Assembly: GCA_021371855.1 (NCBI GenBank)
Contig: JAJFVL010000018.1
Coordinates: 248,001-312,000, forward strand
Source: Bacteroidales bacterium
GTDB taxonomy: Bacteria; Bacteroidota; Bacteroidia; Bacteroidales; VadinHA17
Direction: 5' to 3'
DNA: 64,000 bases
Position 1 is the first letter of the stretch, and the number at the start of each line of letters is the position of its first letter. Below the pieces are notes generated by a model. The model searched no databases, was not told where the DNA came from, and was given only the letters and a program-made list of their open reading frames with translations. Position numbers and translations under genes: made by a program. Shown one piece after another: positions 44,591 through 53,519 of this stretch.

Positions 44591-45082
44591 ATGAAAAAAA
44601 TAGAAATAATTGCAATTATAATGTCTCTCATATTCGCTTTTAATTCATGCGAAAAAGACAAAGACATCGACAATCAAAAGCCGGTAATTGATTTAAGCAT
44701 TCAGAATGCTTTTCCTGTTAGTTGCGACACTCTTTATTTTGGCGAGACTTTTATATTAAAAGTAAAATTTACCGATAACGTGCAACTTGGTTCGTATAGC
44801 ATTGATATACACAACAATTTCGACCACCATTCCCATAGCACCGAAGTAACGGAATGTAACCTCGACCCAATCAAAGAACCTGTCAATCCATTTACGCTGA
44901 TTCAAGATTATGATATTCCTGTAGGACTGCAAGAATATGAAACAAATCTATCCATTACAATTCCATCAAGCAATAGTAATGGTTCATTTGACGAAGGAGA
45001 CTATCATTTCTTCATAAGCCTTACTGATAGAGAAGGTTGGTCGGCTCAAAAAGGGTTGAGCATTAAAATACTACATAGATAA
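44591..45082 (+). CDS. DUF4625 lipoprotein, shorter paralogue
   Basis: 163 residues with signal MKKIEIIAIIMSLIFAFNSC (lipobox Cys at 20). The DUF4625 pattern is KPVIDLSIQNAFPVSCDTLYFGETFILKVKF, then a His-rich HNNFDHHSHSTEV likely to bind metal, then YETNLSITIPSSNSNGSFDEGDYHFFISLTD. It is half the length of the upstream paralogue, lacking its extra Ig-like part. Likely part of the same zinc-capture set. Confidence 0.8.
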   Translation: MKKIEIIAIIMSLIFAFNSCEKDKDIDNQKPVIDLSIQNAFPVSCDTLYFGETFILKVKFTDNVQLGSYSIDIHNNFDHHSHSTEVTECNLDPIKEPVNPFTLIQDYDIPVGLQEYETNLSITIPSSNSNGSFDEGDYHFFISLTDREGWSAQKGLSIKILHR

Positions 45083-45164
45083 AATGCTAACAACAAAAAA
45101 AATGAATTTGCTTATAATTAAGCTAATTCGTTCAAATTCCCCGACATAACTTGTCTAAAAGGGT

Positions 45165-45430
45165 AACATTGGCTCATTATGGGGCCTTCGGGTTGTGGTA
45201 AAACTTTTACACCTTATGACATGGCCTCTTCGCCCTACTAAAGGGAAAGTAATTGTTAAAGGATCAAATCTGGAACAATTTGAAATAAAAAAGACCAACT
45301 TTGAATCAAGTTGCTCCTGGTAGGCAAAACCTTTCACAAGTTGAACCCTTATTGAAGAAAAGCATAGATCAAATCGTACTTAATCGGAGGCTCACCGAGT
45401 AACAGCAAACTTTTATATACCGCACCATAG
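45165..45430 (+). pseudogene. Degenerate ABC transporter ATPase (LolD-like) relic
   Basis: LIMGPSGCGKT (Walker A) is readable at about 45172-45210, then after a frame change PLRPTKGKVIVKGSNLEQFEIKKT, which matches the LolD/MacB-type sequence after Walker A. Later GGSP and similar pieces near 45390 recall an LSGGE signature. Several stops and frame changes make it dead. Apart from this relic, I see nothing in 45083-45584. Confidence 0.65.
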
Positions 45431-45584
45431 TTATTATCAAGGGTTTTGTCACTACTACTCAATTTTGTATAGTTTTTAATATTTACATCTTTTTCTGAAA
45501 AAGCCAATGCAATTGCCTGTGCGCAATTATAGCGTTCTTAAGCGTGATAAAGCACTACTGCTCGCCTTACTCTTTTTATCATAT

Positions 45585-46304
45585 TTAATTTATAATCATT
45601 ATCATGCTTGCTATCAGGGTCAAAATAATATAAATCTTTTGAAACTTTTCAATTGACATAACTGTATTCAACTTTTTTCCAACAATAGTTCCGGTTAAAA
45701 GTATCGGAACAAATATTAAAGATATTTTTAGTGTCTGCAAATTGATCATTCCCATCTGATAGTATCCGAATATTGCAATTATAGCAGTAATCATGCTAAA
45801 GGCTGCAAATATCTCACGGAATTTCCGATTGCTGATGTTTGCCCTGTTGAGAAAGAGAGCTAGTGGAGGCCCGCTTATCGATACAGCTCCGGTTAGAAAC
45901 CCGATAAATGCCCCTGCAGACAAAAAGGCACGGTTGCGCATTGCCGTGTCTTTGGGAACTTTCTTTAGCAACGAATAGACTGTAAGAATAATAAAAACTA
46001 TTCCAGATAGTTTTACTATGCTTTTTCCGTCGATTAGACTTAATGCAATAACTCCGGCAATGGTAAAAAGACCGCCTGTACCAATTAATAAATACGATTG
46101 TTTATCGAGTAGTTTATATTCTTTCTTTTGCAGAACAATCATTACCGAAGCAATAAGGTTGCAAATCATTAAAACAGGAATAATTTCTTTTGGTGCATAC
46201 CACATTAGCAGCAGTGGAAACGATAGAAGAGCAAAACCAAACCCGGTCATCCCTTTTATCAAGCTTGAAACAACAATTATCAATATTACCCATATGTTTG
46301 ACAT
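45585..46304 (-). CDS. TauE/SafE-family anion exporter
   Basis: 239 residues with about eight membrane segments. The N-terminal repeat begins SLIKGMTGFGFALLSFPLLLM and the C-terminal repeat contains FIGFLTGAVSISGPPLALFLN, both TauE/SafE signatures. Family members export sulfite, sulfoacetate or related organosulfur anions. It starts 3 bp after the stop of the yeiH-like gene, in the same operon, which suggests sulfite or sulfate removal. Confidence 0.88.
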   Translation of the reverse strand: MSNIWVILIIVVSSLIKGMTGFGFALLSFPLLLMWYAPKEIIPVLMICNLIASVMIVLQKKEYKLLDKQSYLLIGTGGLFTIAGVIALSLIDGKSIVKLSGIVFIILTVYSLLKKVPKDTAMRNRAFLSAGAFIGFLTGAVSISGPPLALFLNRANISNRKFREIFAAFSMITAIIAIFGYYQMGMINLQTLKISLIFVPILLTGTIVGKKLNTVMSIEKFQKIYIILTLIASMIMIIN

Positions 46305-46307
46305 TGC

Positions 46308-47273
46308 TTATCGCGTTAAAAAGAATAATGAACCAACAGCTATAACTGACCATAGAATAATTCCAAGAGCAAAACTCCTGAGGCCTGATTTTTTAATTTC
46401 GCTTATAGTGATATTTGAACCAATCAGGAACAAGGCGATGACCATCCCGCGTTTGCCTAACCAGCTAAAATGCGCGTAACTTGACTCAAAGCCGGGGAAA
46501 ATATTGGCAAATACAATGGCAAACACGAAAAACAAAATAAACCAAGGAAATTTAATTGACTTTTTCTCACCATTTTTATTCATAAATGCAATCACCAACG
46601 ATAAAGGAATAATCCACAATGCACGGATAAGTTTTACGGTTGTTGCCACCTGCAAAGCTTTTTCGCCATAAATAGCCCCCGCACCAACCACTGAACTGGT
46701 ATCGTGAATGGCTATGGCAGCCCAATTTCCAAACGTTTCCTGACTTAGTCCTAACTTATGCCCGATAAACGGGAACGAAAACAAGGCAACAGCATTCAGC
46801 ACAAAAACCACGATAAGTGCAAATGAGTTTTGATAGTTTTTACTGTTAAGGATTGGGGCAACTGCCGCAATGGCACTACCACCGCAAATCGCTGTTCCTG
46901 TAGCAATGAGCAGGGCTATGTTTTTTTCAACCTTAAAAAGTTTCCCGAGCAGAATACCGAGTATCATCACTGAAGTTACAGAAACTACTGTTTCAAAAAA
47001 ACCGGCTTTTGAGGATAAAATTACAGTACTTAAGCTCATTCCAAAACCCATTAAAACAATAGATGCCTGAAGAATTTTAGAGGTATACTTATGTATGTTC
47101 TCGTGCTTCAATCCGAGAATGGAAAGCATTAATCCGAAAAATAGTGCAATTGCCGGCGACATAAATGGCAATAAACATGCACAAATGATAATTGAATAGA
47201 GCCAGTTGTATTTTTTGAACTTCCTCTCGATACCAACTAAGCCATGAAATATTTGTACATTTTTTATACCCAT
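46308..47273 (-). CDS. yeiH: YeiH-family putative sulfate exporter
   Basis: 321 residues, ten or so membrane segments, UPF0324 family. Key segments are ALFFGLMLSILGL, LQASIVLMGFGMSLS, IATGTAICGGSAIAAVAPIL and AIAIHDTSSVVGAGAIYG. The last two are the diagnostic family motifs. Function is proposed as sulfate or sulfite export. It is followed by tauE and preceded by a LysR-type regulator on the same strand, the usual yeiE-yeiH arrangement. Confidence 0.9.
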   Translation of the reverse strand: MGIKNVQIFHGLVGIERKFKKYNWLYSIIICACLLPFMSPAIALFFGLMLSILGLKHENIHKYTSKILQASIVLMGFGMSLSTVILSSKAGFFETVVSVTSVMILGILLGKLFKVEKNIALLIATGTAICGGSAIAAVAPILNSKNYQNSFALIVVFVLNAVALFSFPFIGHKLGLSQETFGNWAAIAIHDTSSVVGAGAIYGEKALQVATTVKLIRALWIIPLSLVIAFMNKNGEKKSIKFPWFILFFVFAIVFANIFPGFESSYAHFSWLGKRGMVIALFLIGSNITISEIKKSGLRSFALGIILWSVIAVGSLFFLTR

Positions 47274-47480
47274 ACTTTTTGCTTACAAAAGTACGGGCGA
47301 ACTATAATTAAAGCAAATGCTTAATATTTATTAGCAATAACAATGTGTTATATGTTGGGTTTACAGAAATACTAATTTTAATAAATGCTGTTTATGATTT
47401 TTATACTTTTAAGTGTTCAATCTTTATAAAAAACGATACAATAGAAATTATCTCCCAAAGCAAATTCATATTTTAACTTG

Positions 47481-48368
47481 TTATATGCTGTAGTTTAACA
47501 AGAATTTTTCAAACAGCTCAACCTGTTGGCTTTTATGCCCCTGTTTGCATGCGATACGGAATTTACGAGAAATGGTCAATCCTGTAACTTTCAATCTTAC
47601 AAGTGTTTTCAGGTATAATTCGTTTTGAACGGCTTTTTCCGATACAATAGCCAATCCATCAAAATCTTGTAAAAAGCTCTTGATAGATTCGGTACTTCCC
47701 AAATGGATGAGCGTATTGAGGTTTTCAAAACCGATATTTTGCTGCGAAAGCGTTTGTTTAATCACTTCCAACGTTCCCGAACCCTGTTCACGCAACACGA
47801 TGGGTATCTGCAACAAATCATCTTTACCAATAGTTTCGCGTTTGGCGTAAACACTGTTTTTACCTGTTACAACAATCAGCTCATCGTCAAGGAAATCACG
47901 GTATCGGATGCCAGATTGCGAGGTATGGTTTTCGACCAGTGCTATATCGGTCTGATTATCGAGTAATAATTTTTCCATCTCAAACGAGTTACCGTTCATC
48001 AGGTAAATTTGTATTTTCGGGTATCTCTTGTGAAACGATGCGATTACTTTAGGAATAACATATTGCGAAATGGTTGAACTGGCACCAATTTTAAACTCCC
48101 CTGAAATGCTGCTTTGCAACTGCCCGATTTCAAAATCGAGATTGCGGTATTGTTGTGCAATTTCCTTAAAAGCATTATACACTTTTTCACCGGCCTTGGT
48201 CAGGTATATTTTATTGCTTTTTCGCTCGAAGAGATTGGTTTTGTAACGTTCTTCCAATTCTTTAATATGCCTTGTAACGGCTGGTTGGCTAATATTAAGG
48301 TTGTCTGCTGCTTTTGTGAAATTAAGGTTTTCGGCAACCGATAAAAATACTGTATCCCTGTAATCCAT
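47481..48368 (-). CDS. LysR-family regulator (YeiE/CysB-like)
   Basis: 295 residues. Residues 1-60 are the LysR helix-turn-helix (FLSVAENLNFTKAADNLNIS then QPAVTRHIKELEERYKTNLF). The rest is the substrate-binding-like domain (about 90-290) with FKIGASSTISQYVIPKVIASF. It is 207 bp upstream of the YeiH gene on the same strand. By analogy with YeiE it probably senses sulfite or sulfate and activates the exporter genes. Confidence 0.9.
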   Translation of the reverse strand: MDYRDTVFLSVAENLNFTKAADNLNISQPAVTRHIKELEERYKTNLFERKSNKIYLTKAGEKVYNAFKEIAQQYRNLDFEIGQLQSSISGEFKIGASSTISQYVIPKVIASFHKRYPKIQIYLMNGNSFEMEKLLLDNQTDIALVENHTSQSGIRYRDFLDDELIVVTGKNSVYAKRETIGKDDLLQIPIVLREQGSGTLEVIKQTLSQQNIGFENLNTLIHLGSTESIKSFLQDFDGLAIVSEKAVQNELYLKTLVRLKVTGLTISRKFRIACKQGHKSQQVELFEKFLLNYSI

Positions 48369-48523
48369 TGAGTATTTTTTTAATTCTTTTCTTATTCTCT
48401 TTCATATCATTGTTTGAAAAATCAGACTCCTCTGGTGTTAAGAATTCATAGTCCAATGTGTTTTGATGTTATAACGGCATAATTCATTTATTTAGAAATA
48501 ATTACGCATAGCAGACTCCTTCT

Positions 48524-49954
48524 TCACCTGCAAATTTCGGTTATCCAGTTTATTAAACCTTCAGGGTCAAAATCGGCACAATGCCCGCCATCCCAGAATA
48601 ATTCAGTATTTACGTTTTTATTATTGTTTTCTAATGCTGTTGCAAGGTTAATCATTACCGTTTGTGAGGTGTGGTTGTCGCTTGTACCATTTCGCAGCCA
48701 CCAATTAGGTGCACATCCCTCATTATTGTTCAATATAAAGAACATAGCATTCATCATATTAATTTTTCCCTTAAGCTCGTCACTGATTTCGTTTTGTGTT
48801 GTTTTTTCAGAATGCGAAAGGCTGAATTCAGTAAAATGCCTTGTATTGGTGTCTTCCGTTCCAAACAAAGCGGTTTCTGGGCTTCTCATTTCAAAATCGT
48901 CGAAAGCAGGCAGTCCTTTCATTCGGCCTACGTGATTAAGATAATTGTCAAAAGAGAATGTAGCCTTGCCATCCTGCCAATCTATCCATTTATTTTCGGC
49001 AAGATATTTTGCACTTTCTTTATCAGGCAAAGAAGCAAGATAGTGCATTACAGATGGTTGCAAATAATATGTTAATAAGTATGTTCTGTAATTGTCGGCA
49101 GATAAAATACCAAAACCATCTTTACCGTTTAAATTCAACGATATCTGATAATCGACATATTGTTCTTTTAACTTTTCCGAAAGGCTTTGGTCAACCAAAC
49201 CTGAACGGGTTGGAATTTGGCCATACATCCATTCGTAAGCCATATCGGCATGTTCGAGGTCGGTGATGGGGCTATAACAGACAGAGGCAAAAACATTGTC
49301 CGGAGCATTGGCTGCACCAATTTCTTCGAGGTAAGGTTTGTACATTTCACTTGTTCCCGAAGCTCCTAATAAAGCCGACAAAGCTCCTCCGGCACTACAT
49401 CCTACCGAAACAATTTTATCTACATTGCCGGGTATTACACCTTTATTATGCTTTATGTAAGAAACAGCAGCCTTTAAATCGACAATGGCAGCCGGCGCTT
49501 TTCCGAAATAAGTTCCATGATCAGTTTTATTTACCCTGCCACGACATCCGGGCACAACAACAACCATTCCTGCCACTAATGCATAATCTTCACGGCTATT
49601 CCCATTCTCATTTCCAAAAGTATTGTCTTCAGTATTATTAACCGGCATATATCCGCCAACTCTAATACTGTAATAAACAGGGGCATTGGATGTATTCGTT
49701 TCTTTATCGTTTATTCTCACAGGAACAAACACATTCAGGCTTTGATAATTTTTGTCAACCGGATTGGCAACATAAGGAATGTGCATATAGGCACGATAGA
49801 CAACCTTAACTATTCCGTTTGAAGTGTTTACCGTTTTGGTTTTAACGGTAAAATTATCCTTTGAAAAAAGCAAGGCATCATTTTTTGAGCTACGATTGGG
49901 AAGCATAGCGACAAGGATTAAACCGATGATTTTGTAAACAATTGAATTTGACAT
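48524..49954 (-). CDS. Alpha/beta hydrolase, subtype B tannase-like
   Basis: 476 residues. An N-terminal hydrophobic segment (MSNSIVYKIIGLILVAMLP) suggests export. The nucleophile elbow is SVGCSAGGALSALLG with Ser in the GxSAGG form, preceded by DLKAAVSYIKHNKGVIPGNVDKI. The C-terminus has WDGGHCADFDPEGLINWI, supplying the catalytic His. This layout, with a long insert between nucleophile and His, matches subtype B tannase/feruloyl esterase-like proteins that cleave gallate esters or related substrates. It stands alone. The substrate is uncertain. Confidence 0.8.
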   Translation of the reverse strand: MSNSIVYKIIGLILVAMLPNRSSKNDALLFSKDNFTVKTKTVNTSNGIVKVVYRAYMHIPYVANPVDKNYQSLNVFVPVRINDKETNTSNAPVYYSIRVGGYMPVNNTEDNTFGNENGNSREDYALVAGMVVVVPGCRGRVNKTDHGTYFGKAPAAIVDLKAAVSYIKHNKGVIPGNVDKIVSVGCSAGGALSALLGASGTSEMYKPYLEEIGAANAPDNVFASVCYSPITDLEHADMAYEWMYGQIPTRSGLVDQSLSEKLKEQYVDYQISLNLNGKDGFGILSADNYRTYLLTYYLQPSVMHYLASLPDKESAKYLAENKWIDWQDGKATFSFDNYLNHVGRMKGLPAFDDFEMRSPETALFGTEDTNTRHFTEFSLSHSEKTTQNEISDELKGKINMMNAMFFILNNNEGCAPNWWLRNGTSDNHTSQTVMINLATALENNNKNVNTELFWDGGHCADFDPEGLINWITEICR

Positions 49955-50401
49955 ATTGTTAATTTTTTAAAAGTTAAACATCGTATTATCCATTTCTAAA
50001 TTTGTTTGGCGATAATCCTGTTTTAGTTTTAAAATAATTTGAAAGATATGTCAAATTTTTAAAATGAAATTCATCAGCTCTCATTTAGAATACTGTCACA
50101 CGATGATTTTAGCATGACTTTCAGTTCAAGTATCACATAATCATCAATCCATTATTTGACAGTGTAACAGCTTATGGCTGATGTTATACCTGTTAACTAG
50201 TCGACCCTTAAGAGTCTCCAAATTTCAAAAAGTTTCAGGAGTCAGATATTTTTTACGCAGATACCAGGCAATCTGATCAAGGGCAAAGAGAATAGATTCT
50301 CTTATTCTTCTCAGTTATACCTTGACAGTTTTCCGGCTCCGATCAAACTTGTACCGCGACACGCGTAATACTCAACAAAATTTGTACACGGACGGCAAAA
50401 A
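49955..50401. other. Gene-free region with a transposase-like or other short relic
   Basis: About 450 bp. On the minus strand near 50175-50330 a short frame reads RRIRESILFALDQIAWYLRK, then KYLTPETF and stop, which may be a gene remnant that I cannot name. GC content rises from about 50340 onwards. Otherwise no promoter, hairpin or gene is clear. Confidence 0.3.
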
Positions 50402-50554
50402 GTGCGCCGTTCCTTCCTTGCAGCGGGACAGTTTTGTGGCCTCGTTGGTGCGGGGTATCAGGATTGTTGCCGGATGCTGCGTCAGGTAACACCTACTAAA
50501 ACATACCGCCGGGCGGTTGTGGTGCATTTAAAAAAAGACACCCCGGTAAACTAA
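50402..50554 (+). CDS. Small GC-rich ORF, unrecognised
   Basis: A 50-residue frame from GTG: VRRSFLAAGQFCGLVGAGYQ, then DCCRMLRQVTPTKTYRRAVV and a short tail. Its GC content is well above the surroundings, a sign of foreign origin. The frame stays open upstream to about 50366. A strong ACCGCC/GGCGGT hairpin lies inside it. I cannot assign a family; it may be a relic of a transferred gene. Confidence 0.3.
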   Translation: MRRSFLAAGQFCGLVGAGYQDCCRMLRQVTPTKTYRRAVVVHLKKDTPVN

Positions 50555-50612
50555 TTCTTTCATGATTTAAAAATATTTCATAAATATGTATCCAAATGAA
50601 TACAGATTATGG

Positions 50613-50912
50613 ATGTATGTTATTGAGAAAACAGACGAATTTGACAAATGGCTGAGAAAACTAAAAGATTTAAGAGCCAAAACTATAATATTGTTTCGTA
50701 TTCAAAGGATTGAAAATTATTAGCACTTTGGAGCCTATAAACCTGTAGGCAACGGAATTCGGGAATTGAAAATTGACTACGCTAAAGAATACAGAGTATA
50801 TTTTAAAGAATCAGATGGGAAAATCATTATTCTACTAATTGGTGGAGATAAATCAACTCAACAGAGAGATATTGAAAAGGCAAAAGAGATTTTAAAGAGA
50901 TTAAAAAAGTAG
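50613..50912 (+). pseudogene. HigB/RelE-type toxin with a premature stop
   Basis: Read from the ATG at 50613 (50586 also possible): MYVIEKTDEFDKWLRKLKDL, then RAKTIILFRIQRIENY and a TAG at 50721-50723. In the same frame the toxin continues HFGAYKPVGNGIRELKIDYA, KEYRVYFKESDGKIIILLIG and GGDKSTQQRDIEKAKEIL. The full reading is a phage-derived Gp49/HigB mRNA-cleaving toxin of about 100 residues. Only the single stop spoils it, so the toxin is probably dead, or poorly made by readthrough. The antitoxin gene follows after 4 bp. Confidence 0.85.
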
Positions 50913-50916
50913 AGAT

Positions 50917-51201
50917 ATGGAAATTTCAAAATTTGATATAGCAGACTATCTAGATAGTAACGAAATGATTGCAGAATATCTCAATGCTGTTTTGGCAGAA
51001 GGAAATGATTCCGATATAATAACAGCTATTGGACATATTGCAAAATCAATAGGAATGATAAAAATAGCCCAAGAAACTGGATTAAGCAGACCAAGTTTAT
51101 ACAAAGCGCTATCTGATGGAGCTAAGCCTCAGTTTGAGACAATAATGAAAGTATTAAGAGCATTTGGCGGACAGATACAAATAAATCCAATGAAATCTTA
51201 A
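50917..51201 (+). CDS. higA: HigA-type antitoxin
   Basis: 94 residues of the addiction-module antidote (HigA-like) family paired with Gp49-like toxins. The start, FDIADYLDSNEMIAEYLNAVLAEGNDSDI, is typical. The helix-turn-helix is IGMIKIAQETGLSRPSLYKALSDGAKPQFETIMKVLRAFGG. It binds and neutralises the toxin and represses the operon. It appears intact although its toxin carries a premature stop. Directly upstream of an attC-like hairpin. Confidence 0.88.
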   Translation: MEISKFDIADYLDSNEMIAEYLNAVLAEGNDSDIITAIGHIAKSIGMIKIAQETGLSRPSLYKALSDGAKPQFETIMKVLRAFGGQIQINPMKS

Positions 51202-51211
51202 AGAAAAACGC

Positions 51212-51344
51212 GCCATAACACGCAAAATAGCCAATAAGGGTTTCAATGGTGTGCGAAGGTTTGAAGCCCGCTTCAACTTTTCGTGTAACTTGATAAGAAA
51301 AAAGCCCGCAATCCCTTACTGGCCATATTGTCAAACGTTAGCAC
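51212..51344. repeat. attC-like imperfect hairpin (integron cassette end)
   Basis: A 133-bp structure. AAC (51217-51219) and GTT (51337-51339) occupy the simple-site positions. Arms ATAGCCAATAAGGG (51227-51240) and CCCTTACTGGCCATAT (51313-51328) pair with bulges. The centre TTGAAGC (51261-51267)/GCTTCAA (51270-51276) pairs with a 2-nt loop. Size, bulged double-arm fold and position right after a toxin-antitoxin pair resemble an integron attC, although the GTTRRRY core is not perfect. Confidence 0.55.
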
Positions 51345-51935
51345 AAATATTTGTTGCGACACGAAAGTCGCTCTATATAACTATTAACCAATGCGTTATA
51401 TGATTTATTTTGACGACACGAGTTAACCATCTGTTCCATCAGATGAGCCTACCGACACATGCGTGGGGAGTGATCCCAGGGTGTGAAGCTGTCGGGACAA
51501 GGTTACCTCACCGGTAACAACAATCGGAAGGTGCCGGCTTGGGTGGTACGGTGAACATATGTGAATTGTTTTAAGCGTCGTCATTGTGAAAAAGCGAAAG
51601 TTGTTGAAACGCTTTGACCAAAAGGTATAAGGGCAGGATATGAATCTCAGATAATTCATACATGGATGCAGACCCTTCGGCGTATCAGGCAGCACCTAAC
51701 CCATCCTGTTATTAGAGTGGAACGTGGTAAGCCTGTATGGTTCCCGTGCATAGGGTAGGTCACTGGTGACGGAGGCACAATACCATGCAGGTAAAGGAGG
51801 ATAAAGAAAGCGAAGGCTATCTTGTAATTAGGTAGATAGGGGTTCGAGATTTGCCCTCCTGTGAAAGCAGGGCTGAATTTTATCTGGTGCTCTGTTGCAA
51901 GAAATTTGTAGTAAGACTTTAACTTAAGGAAGCAA

Positions 51936-53402
51936 ATGAATCTTTCCAAAAGATGTGCTCTTAAGACTTTCGCCACAGCGTGGAACTTCATCCCTTGGGA
52001 CAAGGTTTATGAGAAAGTAAGGTCATTGCAGAGACGTATTGCAAAGGCAATTAGCGAAGGTAACCGGAACAAGGCTCGTGCCTTGCAATGGATACTGACG
52101 CACTCACTTGCTGCCAAATTACTGGCGGTAAAGAGAATAACTGAAAATAAAGGAAAGAACACTCCCGGCGTTGACGGGGTGTTATGGAAAACCCCGAATG
52201 ATAAGCTTAAAGCTGCGCTCTCATTGAGCAGGAAAGGATATGTTGTTAAACCTCTGAGAAGGGTATACATCAAGAAAAAGAATGGTAAAGAAAGACCCCT
52301 CGGAATACCTACAATGAATGACAGGGCCAGGCAAGCCCTTTTCCTCTCTGCCCTTGATCCGGTATCGGAAACATCAGCAGATCTATGCTCATACGGTTTC
52401 CGCCGTAAGAGAAGCTGCCATGACGCTATCGAGAGATGCTATATACATCTCTCAAGAAAAGATAGTGCAACAAGTATACTGGAAGGTGACATCAAAGGAT
52501 GTTTTGATTATATCAGTCATGACTGGATCATTGATAATATCCTTATTGACAAAAAGGTGGTCACAAAGTGGCTCAAAGCTGGATATATTGACAAGAACAA
52601 ACTATTTCCTACAAAGGCAGGAACCCCGCAAGGTGGTATCATCTCTCCTACTCTTGCGAACATGGTACTGGATGGACTGGAAGAAGCCATATATAAAAGT
52701 GTTAACACTCGTATCAGAAAACACGATGGCTGCCGAAGGAACAACCACAAAATCCATTTCGTAAGATATGCCGATGACTTTGTTGTTACAGGAGCAAGCA
52801 AGGAGGTCTTAATGAACGTTGTTAAGCCCGTTATTGCTGATTTCCTGTTTACAAGAGGTCTAACACTCTCGGAGACGAAAACCAAAATCACAGACGTGTA
52901 TTCCGGGTTCGACTTCCTTGGTCAGAATATCAGAAAGTTCTCTAACGGAAAATTGCTGATCAGACCTTCAAAGGATAACGTTAAGGCTGTCTTGTCAAAG
53001 ATCAAAAACATTATTGTTGAACATAGAGGTGCTCCTACAGTCGAACTCATTAGCAGACTAAACTCTGTGATTACCGGATGGACAAACTATCATAAACACA
53101 TCGCAGCAACTAGCCATTTTGCTGACCTCGACAGGTTTATATGGTTCTACCTTTGGAAATGGGCAAAAAGAAGACATTCCAATAAGGGCAACTGCTGGAT
53201 TGCTAACAAATACTTCAAAAAGGTTGGCAACCGGAAATGGACCTTCTTTGGGACTTTTGATAATAAGTCAGAGATATTACTTAAATATGCCTCAGATACT
53301 CCTATCAAACGACACGTCCTCATCAATGGTAAAGCGAACCCATATTGTGCACAATGGGACAAGTACTACCAGCATAGATATGCCAAGAGTAAGGCTTCCT
53401 GA
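51936..53402 (+). CDS. Group II intron reverse transcriptase/maturase (LtrA-like)
   Basis: 488 residues. The reverse transcriptase domain (about 70-330) has ENKGKNTPGVDGVLW, RPLGIPTMNDRARQAL, EGDIKGCFDYISHDW, GTPQGGIISPTLANM and the catalytic FVRYADDFVVTG. Domain X (maturase) covers about 370-450. The C-terminus ends KANPYCAQWDKYYQHR without the CxxC/HNH endonuclease. The protein splices the intron and copies it into DNA. Lacking the endonuclease, target priming would depend on replication forks. The reading frame is intact. Confidence 0.95.
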   Translation: MNLSKRCALKTFATAWNFIPWDKVYEKVRSLQRRIAKAISEGNRNKARALQWILTHSLAAKLLAVKRITENKGKNTPGVDGVLWKTPNDKLKAALSLSRKGYVVKPLRRVYIKKKNGKERPLGIPTMNDRARQALFLSALDPVSETSADLCSYGFRRKRSCHDAIERCYIHLSRKDSATSILEGDIKGCFDYISHDWIIDNILIDKKVVTKWLKAGYIDKNKLFPTKAGTPQGGIISPTLANMVLDGLEEAIYKSVNTRIRKHDGCRRNNHKIHFVRYADDFVVTGASKEVLMNVVKPVIADFLFTRGLTLSETKTKITDVYSGFDFLGQNIRKFSNGKLLIRPSKDNVKAVLSKIKNIIVEHRGAPTVELISRLNSVITGWTNYHKHIAATSHFADLDRFIWFYLWKWAKRRHSNKGNCWIANKYFKKVGNRKWTFFGTFDNKSEILLKYASDTPIKRHVLINGKANPYCAQWDKYYQHRYAKSKAS

Positions 53403-53442
53403 TTTTGTATTGCCGGGTAACCATGTTACCTTTAGAGTGCTT

Positions 53443-53476
53443 GAGCCGTATGCGATGAAAGTCGCAAGTACGGTTC
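53443..53476 (+). ncRNA. Group II intron domain V
   Basis: A perfect 34-nt domain V. The stems GAGCCGTA/TACGGTTC and TGCGA/TCGCA enclose the TGAAAG-type loop and the two-base AG bulge, with the catalytic AGC triad at 53444-53446. This is the active centre of the ribozyme. Confidence 0.9.
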
Positions 53477-53519
53477 TTAGGAGGGAAAGGCGGGGTAACC
53501 CGCCCGACCTATCCGGCTA

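Larger units (their letters stand above)
51411..53519 (+). mobile_element. Group II intron (ends approximate)
   Basis: The ORF at 51936-53402 is a group II maturase. A canonical 34-nt domain V is at 53443-53476 (GAGCCGTATGCG... to TACGGTTC) with the AGC triad and a two-base AG bulge, and domain VI follows to about 53519. The 5' end is placed near 51411 from the GACACGAGTTAACC segment that resembles the start of domain I, but the consensus GUGYG is not visible. The 530 bp between that point and the ORF hold the domain I-III ribozyme parts. Confidence 0.75.

Noticed and set aside
45155..45337. 60-codon minus-strand frame
   Set aside because: The plus strand in this area reads as a decayed ABC ATPase (GPSGCGKT), so the minus frame is a shadow.
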